Shown: piece after piece, positions 10,043-20,600 of the stretch
Layout: each line of letters begins with the position of its first letter
How positions within the stretch are numbered: the first letter of the stretch is position 1
Origin: Pseudo-nitzschia pungens
Lineage: Eukaryota > Bacillariophyta > Bacillariophyceae > Bacillariales > Bacillariaceae
Direction of reading: 5' to 3'
Assembly (NCBI GenBank): GCA_037355855.1
Contig: CM074768.1
Coordinates: 2,046,001 to 2,110,000 of the forward strand
DNA length: 64,000 bases
Position numbers and translations under genes: made by a program
The notes under the pieces: generated by a model
What the model saw: only the letters and a program-made list of their open reading frames with translations
What the model was told of the DNA's origin: nothing
Database searches by the model: none

Positions 10043-13000
10043 TCAAAGTTCGTCTCGACCATCCTTTTGTGGCTCTTGTTGCAGCTTTTCGTGATCCCAA
10101 CGCCACCTTCTTGGACGCGTTGCAACATCCAAAAACATTTCTGCCCAGTATTGAGCACCATCGGTCTGCCGAAACAGTCTTTCTTTTGCCGAGCGCTTGA
10201 TCCTCTCCCTAAGCTGGGTTTTTGCCTCGGGGCTTCTGTTGGCCACCTCTACGGCGAGACGAGCATAATGGTTTGTATCCCGAGCGATAAATTCCTCTAT
10301 GCCCATCATTTTGTAGTATGCCTGGGTCCATCTTTGGCCAATGGTCTTGTGAGGCAGTGTGATGACGGGTGCCCCCGTTTCAAAGGCCTCCCTCGATGTC
10401 GTGTCTCCACCAAAATACAGCGAATCCAAAACAACGTCTGCATTTTGGTACATTCCCATCAAATGTTGGTGGGCCATTCGAGGAACGAAAACCACTCGAT
10501 TCATGTCCACGCCGGCATTCTCTTCGAGACGCTTTTTTATTTTCGTGTGAACGCGTGACAACACATCCTGCAACTCGATCAGCACGATGACTGCCTTTGG
10601 ATCCAGGCGTTGAATCTCGGAAAGAGTCTTGTCAAATGCAATGTGGAACTTGAAGGTAGCCTGGGCGCAAAAGTACAGCACCGAGCCGGGATCTCGAAGG
10701 AGAGCCGCTGCTTCCTCATCGTGGTCCAAAACGGCACGGGAGAGGCTTTCGCGGGTAAAACTTCCGAAATCGGCACCGTTGGCCATCTTCGAAGTCCCGT
10801 TGCTGGTTCGGGGTTCGTAGTACTCCCATGGTTTGTCACCGGGAAGCAGTATCAGCTCCTCCGTGTAAAAAGCTTGCGCCGCTTTTGGGTCGGCAAGTTC
10901 CGCGGCACTCCAGGAAATAAAGTAGTCCATCACGTGCGCAGGGATTCCACTCGTGACGGGGTGTCCGTGGGTGACCATCTGGATCGGTGCCAATTTTGCC
11001 ACGGCCAGATCGTTCATCTCTGTATTCATCCAGAGGTCTAGGTACACGAGAATGTCGTACCGCCGCGCCGCAATCTCCACCCGGGCACGCTGGCGGTTGG
11101 GATCGTGGGGCGAAGAAGTAAAGTTCGGCAGGTACAGATTGGTTTCGGGATTCAGCGACAATGCCCGGCGTGCTTTGGTCATCGGTTCTCCACCACTGTA
11201 GTAGATCATATCGACATCCAACACGGGGTTGACCTGGAGCATGTTGATGATTTTGCCAAAATTCCCCCAAATGCTCGACTCGGGCAAGTAAAAAGAGGAG
11301 ACAAAGCCGATGCGGAGTGGTGTTTCCCGGGAGATGGACTCCGGAGTCCGTTGTTCCAGCGATTCCTCGTGCCGGAGAGACGGAGGAACCTTCACCAGGC
11401 TGGATTGATAGGCCAGCATGTAGAGTTTGGTCCATTTCTCCAGCTCCTCCCGAAAGTCCAGATCGTAGTAGGCTACGGGAAAGGCCGAAAACAGGTTGGT
11501 GTTGGTGTGGCAAATGAGGCGGTCCGCCCGGGCGATGAGCTCGTCGAGGCGCCGGTGGTACAGGGCAATGTTGCGGGTGGATTCTTGTTCCGTCATGGGA
11601 ACGTGTGGTACGAACGTGGCGCGATAGAGCTCCCAGCAATCGTCGTGGGGATAGTCCGAGACGTAGGCACGCTCCAGTGCCGATCGGCTCTCCTGTTCGT
11701 AGTGCCGTTGGGAATACCAAAAGGATTCCCGCACCGCCACTCCGTATGCGACAATGGAATCTTCTTCGGGAGGCGGTACGAGATTGCTGTCGGGAGCCGT
11801 GGCCGCCCCCAGGCGCTCGATGCCCGACTTGTCGTGTCCCGGCATATTTATCTCCAGGAGGCCCAGCGCCAGGCTCACCAGAGAACTGCTGGGATCGGCC
11901 TCCAGTGCCAGCTGGTAAAGGTTGTGGGCGGCCTCGTTCTCGCCCCTTATCTCCCGGCGTTTGGCCGCGACAAAGAGGGCCTCGGAAAAGGCCTTTTCGG
12001 ACTCAAAGCCCGATCGTTGGGGAATCGTCTCGAATTCGAATTCTGGCATTTTCATCGAAAGCACCCGAATCCACTCTTCCGTTCGGCCTCCCCCCGACCA
12101 GCCGGCAAATCCCCAGTCGTAGGCATTCGCCGCGAAGAGGGCCATCTCCCTTCGGCGCTGTTCGTGCCCTGGGTCCCAATAGTTGGTAATGGCGTGGTGC
12201 ATGGCGTTCAAAAAGTACCTGGCGTGTTCCATCGGATCGTCTTTCATGGGATACGTCAGACCGAACATCCCGTTTCCCAGTGTTTCCGGCAGCGCCGCGT
12301 GCTGGGAGGTGACAATCTCGCATCCCGCGCTCATGGCCTCGATGGCGGCGATGCAACTCGTTTCCTCCCACGTGTTGGGATAGGCAAAAATGTGTGATTC
12401 GGAGAGGGCCTCCCGGACTCGGTCGTTGGAGACGGTCCCGTGGTAGGTACATCCGGGGTGGTTCCGGCAGAGGTCGAAGTAGCCTCGATAGGGCTCGTCC
12501 CTGTCCTCCCAGCCGTATATCTTGAAACTCGAGTAGACGTCGAGGTGGATCTCGGATCCGTGTTTCTTGTATAGCTCGAAGAATACGGGAATCAAGATGT
12601 GCAGGCCCCGGTGCGGGGTGGTGTGATAAATCAGCCGAATGGGCCCCTCCCGCGTCTTTTGGATCGCGGTGTGGCCAAAGGGACGAATGGCATTCCTCAG
12701 AACGACGACGTCCGTATCGGTATCGGTGTCGGTATCGAAATCGATTCCGAAATAGTCTTCGTATCTCCGTTTTTGCCAATCGGATACAAAAACAATCAAG
12801 GCAAACCGATTGCGAAAGTTTGGGTCTTTCAACCGCTGGCTCTCGGGGTCTTCCGGGAGGTCGTGGAGCCACAAGATGTGCTTTTTTTCGGGGGGAAGTT
12901 CCCGAACCCGCGACGATGAGATGCTAAAGGTCTCGAGGAAAACTTGTGGGAGCCGGGTTTCCAATCCCCTCCGCATCATTTCCGTTCCACCGTTGGCGTT

Positions 13001-13216
13001 GGGGATGGTCCCGTCCGAGCTGATTCCGGAGACGCGGTCATAATCATCGTCAATATCGTTATCCGTATTGTTGTCGTTGTCGTTATCGTTGTCGTTATCG
13101 TTGGCATTAGCATTAGCATTGGCTGCTTCTGCTACTGTTAGTCCCACACCGTTCACAACAATCACGGCAGCCAACAACAGCGGCGAGAGCCGCAGAAGCA
13201 GAATCCATCGCCACAT
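10043..13216 (-). CDS. Fused GT4-TPR-GT41 (SPINDLY/OGT-like) glycosyltransferase
   Basis: A 1057-residue protein with a signal peptide or anchor (residues 1-31) and an Asn-Asp/Ala-Asn run. The first glycosyltransferase (about 108-400) is of the GT4 type. It shows 'LIYHTTPHRGLHILI' (donor-domain start), 'YPNTWEETSCIAAIEAMSAG' with the E-x7-E nucleotide-sugar motif, and 'QHAALPETLG'. A helical, TPR-like segment follows (about 410-470, 'AAHNLYQLALEADPSSSLV'). The second enzyme (about 630-1040) resembles the O-GlcNAc/O-fucosyl transferase (GT41) catalytic region. It shows 'PLRIGFVSSFYLPESS', 'LAPIQMVTHGHPVTSGI', and 'VLDSLYFGGDTTSREAF' followed by 'GAPVITLP' and 'MMGIEEFIARD'. With a signal sequence, it probably works in the ER/Golgi lumen or at the surface rather than in the cytosol like canonical OGT. 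Donors and acceptors are unknown. The single-exon frame spans both domains without a break, so the fusion appears real. Confidence 0.85.
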   Translation of the reverse strand: MWRWILLLRLSPLLLAAVIVVNGVGLTVAEAANANANANDNDNDNDNDNNTDNDIDDDYDRVSGISSDGTIPNANGGTEMMRRGLETRLPQVFLETFSISSSRVRELPPEKKHILWLHDLPEDPESQRLKDPNFRNRFALIVFVSDWQKRRYEDYFGIDFDTDTDTDTDVVVLRNAIRPFGHTAIQKTREGPIRLIYHTTPHRGLHILIPVFFELYKKHGSEIHLDVYSSFKIYGWEDRDEPYRGYFDLCRNHPGCTYHGTVSNDRVREALSESHIFAYPNTWEETSCIAAIEAMSAGCEIVTSQHAALPETLGNGMFGLTYPMKDDPMEHARYFLNAMHHAITNYWDPGHEQRRREMALFAANAYDWGFAGWSGGGRTEEWIRVLSMKMPEFEFETIPQRSGFESEKAFSEALFVAAKRREIRGENEAAHNLYQLALEADPSSSLVSLALGLLEINMPGHDKSGIERLGAATAPDSNLVPPPEEDSIVAYGVAVRESFWYSQRHYEQESRSALERAYVSDYPHDDCWELYRATFVPHVPMTEQESTRNIALYHRRLDELIARADRLICHTNTNLFSAFPVAYYDLDFREELEKWTKLYMLAYQSSLVKVPPSLRHEESLEQRTPESISRETPLRIGFVSSFYLPESSIWGNFGKIINMLQVNPVLDVDMIYYSGGEPMTKARRALSLNPETNLYLPNFTSSPHDPNRQRARVEIAARRYDILVYLDLWMNTEMNDLAVAKLAPIQMVTHGHPVTSGIPAHVMDYFISWSAAELADPKAAQAFYTEELILLPGDKPWEYYEPRTSNGTSKMANGADFGSFTRESLSRAVLDHDEEAAALLRDPGSVLYFCAQATFKFHIAFDKTLSEIQRLDPKAVIVLIELQDVLSRVHTKIKKRLEENAGVDMNRVVFVPRMAHQHLMGMYQNADVVLDSLYFGGDTTSREAFETGAPVITLPHKTIGQRWTQAYYKMMGIEEFIARDTNHYARLAVEVANRSPEAKTQLRERIKRSAKERLFRQTDGAQYWAEMFLDVATRPRRWRWDHEKLQQEPQKDGRDEL

Positions 13217-14405
13217 TCCTCAGTGAGTGTAGGGTAAGATAACTTATGCGGTAAGGTTTTTACCTTATCTTACACAAGTTCGCACGAAGATACAGTACCG
13301 GTAGAGTAGGTATTACAAAGTAAAGTAAAGTAAGATTAACCTTACCAGCACAAGAACGGTATTACGATGATATTGTTTTGATGATAAAATCCCAATCAAA
13401 ACACTTCCAAAAAATTAGTACCATAAGTCTTACTCGTAATACGTACACGTAGTACAGTACCTGGTAGTAGTAAATCCTAAAACTGAAAACAAAACATGAT
13501 GGTGATGGAATGCTTCAGCATTAGAATATCGGTAAGATCTTAAGGTTACCCGTACCGGTAACCTTACGGCATTAATTTTTTTTTTAGTCACAGGATGTTA
13601 CTTCGTACACGTACTACTGTTTTGTACAAGTAACGAAAAAGGTACCGCTAAGGTTAACGTAATTACCAGAGCAAAACATACACGCGGAGTTTTTTAGCTC
13701 CGAAGAAATACGTAATCAATTCTGTACTCGTAAGTAAACCTTAACCTTACCTAAGGTTACTCGAACCTCATGCAAATCAGAACCCAAAAAGAAAATAATG
13801 AGAGGATTAATAGAGGTACCGGTACAAGTCCATGAGATGCTGTTATTGGAACAATCCTTCCACGAAGGTCTTGAGGACGACGTGCAAGTTGCTCGATGCA
13901 ATGGAGGAAGAGATCGGACGAAGCTGTGAAAGATTTGAACACTAGAAGTGGACTCGTCGGCTGAAAATGCAAAGAAAAAAGCAAGGCACAAATGCAAATA
14001 CAACAACATAAGATGACGATGACGATGACGTTGACGACAACAACGACGACGACGACGACGACGACAAAAAGGGACACTTCTTGTATCTTTGCAAAGCAAG
14101 GCCTCTGTTGCATCAACAACTCAAAACAAGCAAGAATCGATGACTTTCAAGTTGACGAGGATTGATCGATCGAGTGGAAGAGATACGATCCTGCGAAATA
14201 CAAAGAAGGACTGTAATCAATGCTGCAACAATTTGGATTCGGTGAAAACTGTGAATGAAAAAGATGCGCGCGCCGCTGCGATAGCAACGACAGGAGGCTT
14301 GATCTATGGATCAGATCCGTGCACTCGAAAAACATGTTCTATAGAAAGGAGGAGCTAAGCAACCAAAGTTTCGGATTAGCGTTGAGAAAAATTCAGTCTA
14401 CTATG
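13217..14405. other. Intergenic region between two minus-strand genes
   Basis: The promoter side of the glycosyltransferase (13217-13760) is AT-rich with many CTTACC/GGTAAG motifs. A GAC/GAT trinucleotide run lies at about 14011-14065. The short frames here (up to 127 codons) are repeat translations or lack support. Confidence 0.55.
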
Positions 14406-15422
14406 TCAACCAACAACGTCAACATTTTCCGTACAAGGTTCCAACTTGAAGAACTCCTTGTTCTCTTTGACCCATTCCTCAAACTTCGCCACGCCTCCCA
14501 TTGTTGACATGACGCTCTCGGGAATTGCGCGGGACTTTCCGTAAGCTTCTTCGTATTCAGATTTATAACGGAACATATTTGCCAGGTCGGCAGCACCCGG
14601 AAATCCAAAGCTCGCGTACACATGGACAGGAACGTTGTTGTAAACAACCTCCTGGCCACAAACCTTGGAAAATACCGCTGCAATTTCTTCGCCAGTCATG
14701 ATGTCACTGCTCACACCGACAGTCTTGCCGATCAAAGATCCATCCCGAAAAATAGCGCAAGCGCATTTTCCGATATCCTCGACTTTCACCATCGGAAGCT
14801 TCTTCTCCCCCACCATGGGAAATGTAATTGTGTAGGGAAGCTTCTCCGATTGGCGAGCGGGACCCATGCCAAAGTAAATGAAATTCTCGAAGTAAAAGGA
14901 GGTGTATAGGAGAGTAGTAGGAACATCCCGGAGATACTCCTCGCTAACTTCTCCTTTCCCGTCCAAATGAGGAGTGTACATACCAAGTTCTTCATCAAGA
15001 ACTTTCCACGTGTCTTTGTTGTCCGCTTTGTTCACGCTCCTTCGTGTGTCTTCAAGTGCAGATAGCACGACATGCTTCACACCTGCCTTTTTTGCGGCCT
15101 CTTTGCAAACCCGAAGGGTCTTCATCTCATGTCGAACGTCACAGTCCTGCCAAAAGTTTGACATGATGAAGGCACCGTAGCAACCCTCGAACGCATTCAC
15201 CATTGTTTCTTCGTCGTCGCCATCCGCCTTGACAATCTCCCTGACTTTGCCCCCGAGCGCTTTGGCTGCCTCTTTCTCAGGATCACGAGTGATGGCGCGG
15301 ATCGCAAACTCGTCACTGCCAAGGTTTGCAAATGCTTGCACTACAGCTCCTCCTTGGTTTCCTGTTGCGCCCATAACCGCAATGAGTTTCTTGCTTTTGG
15401 TGGTGCTGTCTGCTGACATCAT
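14406..15422 (-). CDS. NmrA-like NAD(P)-binding protein (HSCARG/NMRAL type)
   Basis: A 338-residue single-domain protein. The N-terminal Rossmann motif 'IAVMGATGNQGGAVVQAF' fits the GxxGxxG pattern of atypical short-chain dehydrogenases. Next come 'IRAITRDPEKEAAK' after beta-2, the 'GCYGAFIMSNFW' strand, and 'GVKHVVLSALED' in place of the catalytic Tyr-Lys region, as in NmrA/HSCARG proteins. The last part ('PMVKVEDIGKCACAIFRDG', 'MTGEEIAAVFSKV') is the substrate-side lobe. Length is as expected for the family (about 300-340). Such proteins are usually redox sensors or regulators, sometimes isoflavone-reductase-like enzymes. The start is either of two adjacent Met codons (15422 or 15419). It has almost no low-complexity insertions, unlike its neighbours. 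Confidence 0.9.
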   Translation of the reverse strand: MMSADSTTKSKKLIAVMGATGNQGGAVVQAFANLGSDEFAIRAITRDPEKEAAKALGGKVREIVKADGDDEETMVNAFEGCYGAFIMSNFWQDCDVRHEMKTLRVCKEAAKKAGVKHVVLSALEDTRRSVNKADNKDTWKVLDEELGMYTPHLDGKGEVSEEYLRDVPTTLLYTSFYFENFIYFGMGPARQSEKLPYTITFPMVGEKKLPMVKVEDIGKCACAIFRDGSLIGKTVGVSSDIMTGEEIAAVFSKVCGQEVVYNNVPVHVYASFGFPGAADLANMFRYKSEYEEAYGKSRAIPESVMSTMGGVAKFEEWVKENKEFFKLEPCTENVDVVG

Positions 15423-16146
15423 GATGGTGGTTCGATTCTTGGGGCAAGGAATGGTGTTGCACTACTACTAGTACTAGAATTACTACCACTACTGGTGGTG
15501 ACGACAGTCAAATTGTGTGCTAAGAGGCAGACAATGGCACCAATACCACCACAAACAGTGAAATTACTCTTGGTTGCTGCTGATGATTCTTGGTTGTTTT
15601 CGATGGGAAGAGGATATGGTGTAGTTGCTAAAAGTACTACTAGTACTAGTATTGTAAGTTACTTGTACCGTACTACTACAGAATTCCTATCAGCTGTCCC
15701 CGGGTTTCAGTAGAAATTAGTAGTCGGGGACGTAGAACCGGGGGACAGCTGATAAGAATTTTGTAGTAATAAATTGTTGAATACAAAGTATGAAGCAAGT
15801 TAGCGAAGTACTACGGTACGTAAGTAAGGTGTAAAGTTATCTCGCCAGCTAGTGCGCATGCCTGTTTTTTGGCCAATGATTCAAGAACAAGAAGTTCGTC
15901 TTCGTAGTTTTTCTTTGTTTTGCTACCATTACCGGTATTTTACCCGGCTGCTGGTAAATTATTCCTATGTCGGCGAGCGAATCAACGAGTTCTTCTTAGT
16001 ATTTCTCCCTTGTAGTACTACGAGGCCGTTGCCTAGTATTCCTATTGGCGAGTGAATCAAACGAGAGTTCAAATACGGAAAACCGTAACCTTAGTCACAT
16101 GAGGAGCTCGTATCCGGTACCGTTGGTATCGGAAAGAACCTTATCC
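15423..16146. other. Intergenic region containing a MITE
   Basis: This is the upstream region of the NmrA-like gene, with ACTACTAGTA microsatellites (about 15460-15500 and 15630-15655) and the 91-bp MITE at 15676-15766. No gene is seen. Confidence 0.6.
15676..15766 (-). mobile_element. 91-bp TA-flanked MITE, copy 1
   Basis: The terminal inverted repeats read 'CTACAGAATTCCTATCAGCT' on the left and the matching complement on the right, extending to about 28 bases with a few mismatches. TA dinucleotides flank it at 15674-15675 and 15767-15768. The core is the reverse complement of the copy at 33604-33694, with the same length. TA duplications and terminal structure suggest mobilisation by a Tc1/mariner-type transposase. 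Confidence 0.85.
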
Positions 16147-16791
16147 TTATTGCTTACTTCGAGAAAATAGAGCAAATAACGGATCGAAAAGCATGTAGGT
16201 AATACTACCAGGGGTCTTGACAGCCATTGATACCCAGACAGGTAATCCAGGAAGTGAGTGAGTGAGTTCCTCCTCTTGGTTGACATATTGCTGATCTCTG
16301 AATTCAGTAACAGCAGTGCCCTGCAAGCATTGTTGAACATCCCGTTTAAAGTCCCTTGAAACATTAATGACGTCAGCAGAATGAATGTTGCGCACCAATT
16401 GAACACAAAATCCTGGAATGGCAACATCCATTCTTCTTTGAATTGACAAAGTGGCTTCTGCTTGTGGTGCTGTTTCAGCCTGCATCACCCTAGCAACAAG
16501 TGCCTCTTGATAATTCTGGAACAACTCAGTGCTGTTGAAAACAGGCAACAAAAAGAGGTGGTGTTTCCTACCCTCTTGCAGCAAAATTGCAGCAGCGTCC
16601 TGCAGTACAACCAAATGATACTGTAAATTGAGGATGAGGTCAAAGAATGCTCTGGCTGTTCTTGTTCTCTGCGGTTTCCCATCGACTGTCTTGATTGTGG
16701 TGTTCTCGAGGAATGGAAAAACTTGATCTCGGAGCTCTTGCGGTGGGTCCATGGTATTTCGTGCCAAGAAGTAACCAGCTCTGTCTTGCAA
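16147..16791 (-). CDS. Probable transposon-derived ORF, possibly Crypton C-terminal region
   Basis: A 214-residue frame free of the local simple repeats, so it looks like real (or recently real) coding sequence. The start 'GYFLARNTMDPPQELRDQVF' followed by 'ILNLQYHLVVLQDAAAILLQ' and 'HHLFLLPVFNSTELFQNY' recalls the C-terminal DNA-binding half of Crypton tyrosine-recombinase elements (GCR1-like region), recognised from memory. No upstream recombinase domain is visible next to it, so it would be a fragment. Otherwise it is an unknown hypothetical protein. The end of the frame is near CTTATCC/CTTACC-type intergenic DNA. Confidence 0.45.
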   Translation of the reverse strand: MQDRAGYFLARNTMDPPQELRDQVFPFLENTTIKTVDGKPQRTRTARAFFDLILNLQYHLVVLQDAAAILLQEGRKHHLFLLPVFNSTELFQNYQEALVARVMQAETAPQAEATLSIQRRMDVAIPGFCVQLVRNIHSADVINVSRDFKRDVQQCLQGTAVTEFRDQQYVNQEEELTHSLPGLPVWVSMAVKTPGSITYMLFDPLFALFSRSKQ

Positions 16792-17699
16792 GTGCTGAAC
16801 CGTACGGTATCTTACTCGTAGTAATCTTAATTAAAACCGGTAACTTACCTACTACTACCTGTAGACTCACCCATCGGAGCAGATGTTCAATTCGGTAAGG
16901 TTTACCGGGTAGAAAATTACAGTAAAATTAAATACGAAGTAGTAAGATCTTTTTTAATAACCTTACCGTAAAAAAATAGGAGTACACGTAGTAATTTTAG
17001 GGTTAACCTTAAGGTTTACTGTAAGGTGTATCCGCATGTGCTTGCTTGCTGCTTGCTTCGAACCGACGATCCCGAAACCGAACAAACGATGATGGGCCGC
17101 GTTTGGCGAAATCCAGAAGCGTGCGCCATTCCCGTAGTTTACGAAGTAAGATTACGAAGTAAAGCGTAAAAAAGTACGAAGTAAGATTACGGTAATTAAC
17201 CTCATGTTTCTGAAAGTCGTTGTTGTCGGTCGACCTTTCTTCCGAACTTACTATTGAAGAGTCCGAGTAACAGAAATAACAGTAACCTAAATACCGCAAG
17301 GCTATCATTCATTCAATCAATCAATCAATTCAATCAATCAATTCAATCCAATCAATTCAACCAATCAATCACAATCAAAATCAACGACAACAACAATACA
17401 GTAGAAAACATCAGTGACCAATCATCAATCAACCAACCAATCAATCAAAATCAAGTAGTTGTTCGTTTCTTGTTTGTTGTTTCTTTGGTTCGTTGGTTGT
17501 TTGGTTGGGGTTGGAACATCCCATCCCATCCCATCCCATCCCATCCCATCACAAAACACCACACCGCACAACATCGCACAAAACAGAAAAGAAAAGAACT
17601 CACAACACAAAACAACACAACACAACACAAAACAAAACAAAACAAAACAAAACAACACAAAACAAAACAAAACCAAACAAAACCAAACAAGAAAACGTC
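16792..17699. other. Intergenic / 5' leader of the CK2 beta gene
   Basis: Many TAAGGTTA/CTTACC motifs lie at 16800-17210. The region then has CAATCAATTCAAT repeats (about 17308-17372), CCCAT repeats (about 17519-17550) and AACAC/AAAACAAAAC repeats (about 17600-17690) just before the chosen start codon. Confidence 0.55.
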
Positions 17700-20600
17700 A
17701 TGACGCGACAATGTTTGGGTCGGGAAATCTTCCTCGCCCTTGTTTTGGGTTGGGGCTGTTGCCTCTGGATGGATGTGCACAGGGATATGATGGACGCGCA
17801 CACGCACAGTCACAGTCACACGCACATGGTTGTGGACGCTTCCTCTCATTACAGGCAGTACAGGCAGTACAGGCATCCTGCCCCGAAAGCTACAGCTACT
17901 GATAAAGGTACAGCTACAGCTACAGCTACAGCTACAGCTACAGCTACTGATACAGATACAGGTACGGCGCACAGCCACCAAAGCCTTGGTTCGACCCGAC
18001 GCCACAACGTGGGGACGTTCTCCCGCTTCGGAAGCATCGAGTGCGAGGATGAAGATGAGTACAAAGATGAAGATGAATACAAAGATGAATACAAAGATGA
18101 GGAAGAAGACGAGGAAGAAGAAGACGAGCAACACTCTGCGGTTTGGGCACCAACCGCGGATTGGCAGGACGACGATGATCATGACGATTCGTATTCCCAT
18201 TCCCATTCCCAATCGCAATCGCAATCGCAATCGCAATCGCATGCCAATTCCTATTCCTATTCCTATTCTTATTCCTATCCCTATTCGAGTGGTTCGCAGC
18301 AATCCTCCTCCGATGCCTTTCTCGACGTAGAGGACATTTCGGAGCGGGAAAGGGAATCCATTTACGGGCAAGGCAGCAGGTACAAACAGAATCAGAAACA
18401 GAGGCAGAAACAGAGGCAGAAAAGAGACCGCAAGATCCGGGAAACCATGGAACGGACGGAGCGCTTGCTCCGCTCACTGGAGGAAAACGACGACGAACAC
18501 GAACACGATAACGAACACGAACACGAGATTGGAAACAAACACGGGATCGATGCCGAGGAATCACAACGACAAGGGAGGAGAAAAAGGAAAAGGAAAAAGA
18601 AAAAAAGAAGGAGAAGGAGAACCACCCGACCCAAAATCATTGACGTCGACATGGATGCATACGTAGATAAAGACGACATGGATACAGACGCAGACGCAGA
18701 CACAAATACAAACACAAACACAAACACAAATACAAACACAAATACAAACACAAATACAAACACAAATACAAATACAAATACAGACACAACAACACTGTCC
18801 AAGAAGCGGAGGAAACGAATCAAAGCAGAGAGGAAAAGGAAAACGAAACAGAACAAACCGGTCCTCGATGCCGCCTCTTCCTCGATGATTCTCTCGACTC
18901 CCCCCGTCGCAGCGAGCGCGCTAGATTCCAAATCCAAATTCGATTCCAAATCCAAACCCAAATCCAAACCCAAATCGAAATCGAAATCGAAATCCAAACC
19001 GGAGTTCCCGATGCCATCCCGGCCGAGACCGCGTTCGGCCACGAGCGAAAGCAACAACAACAACAACGAAATGAACAACCACAACGACAACGACAACGAC
19101 AACGGGAGCATTCGTTCGTCTCCCGTTCCCTTCGCCAAACAAACAGTCGGCGTTTCGACGTCCAAAGCCAATGTCAATGTCAATGCCAAAGCGAACGCCA
19201 AAGCCAGCTCCAATGCCAATGCCAATGCCAATGCCAATGCCAATTCTTCCAATCCCAAAGCCGGCTCCGATTCGCAGCTGCGCTCCCCCTCTTTCCCCGG
19301 GGCGCACCCCCATCCCGATCGCACCGCGTGGGAGGTCCCGTCGTACTCCCACAAGATTTCGACCATGATGATGCAACAAAAACAACAGAACCTCAAAACA
19401 ACGAACGGGGAAAACAACGAAAAACACAAACCCCCAACCACCACCGCTGGCAGTGCCAGTGCCAGTGCCACCACGAAGAGCAACCACAACAACCACAACA
19501 ACAACAACAACCAAAACAATAACAAGAATGGATCCCCAAGGAGGGCGCAAGCTTCCTTGGGCAATACCGGCACCGGAACCAGTACCACCACCTCCGGCAC
19601 CGGCACAACGCCCTGGGTGCGCAAGTTTCTGGCCGGGAGACCGAAAGGTGCGTTTTGTTTCGTTTCGTTTCGTTTCGTTTCGTTTCGTTTCGTTTTAGTT
19701 TTTTAGTACTTTGTTTTGTTTTGCTTTGTGTCTGGTTCGGGGTCGCAATGCCGTTATCGTTAGCGGTGGTATGCCGTGCCATGCCATGCCGTGCCATGCT
19801 ATGCCATGCTCCAGCAAGCTTAGAAGTTGCTGTGGACGAGATGAGAATCGGTATCATTGCTACCATCGTTGTTGTTCTTTTTCGTTACGAAGATTGTTAC
19901 GAGTACTGTTACAGGCGGTATTGATTTCTACCACTAACCTCTCGGAATGATTACTTTTTTGATCTCTCTCTCTTTCTCTCCCTCTCTTTCTCTCTCAACA
20001 ATGCATTGCAATGCGATGCAATGCAATGATATATTATAATATTATAATAATATTATGATATGGTATGATATGATATGATATGATATAAAATGCAATGCAA
20101 TGAAATGCATGCAACACATATTCAGACCGCCTGTTGCCCCTTCCCAGAGACTACATTTCGGACAACTTCAACCTGGCGCAGCTCCCACCAATCGTCGAGC
20201 GCATAGGATACGAGGCCATGGGAGACAGTGCCATTTCCGTGGCCAGGGCACTGCAGCAATATCGCATGGCTGCCGCCGCCGCCGCTGCTGCTTCCGAATC
20301 GAAGTGCGACGAAGATGCGAGCGCGAGAATGACAAATACAAATGCGAATGCTAATGCAAACACGAATGCGAATGCTAATGCTAATGCTAATGCTAATGCA
20401 AACACAAATGCTAATGGATCTGCTGCCCAGCAGCAAAAGCAGACCACAGCGTCGGCGTCGTATCCCATTTACCGCAGGGCACTGAAACGCATCCTGGAGG
20501 AGGAACAACCACAACAACAACCACAACAACAACAACATCGATATGGCGGCAAAACAGACACCAACAAGGAGAAGAAGACTAAGAAGAACAAGGAAAACAC

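Noticed and set aside
11105..12397. 430-codon plus-strand frame opposite the glycosyltransferase
   Set aside because: GC-rich antisense shadow; conserved GT motifs lie on the minus strand.
18392..19624. 410-codon minus-strand frame opposite CK2 beta exon 1
   Set aside because: Low-complexity Val/Phe/Leu translation of the repeats; no conserved feature.
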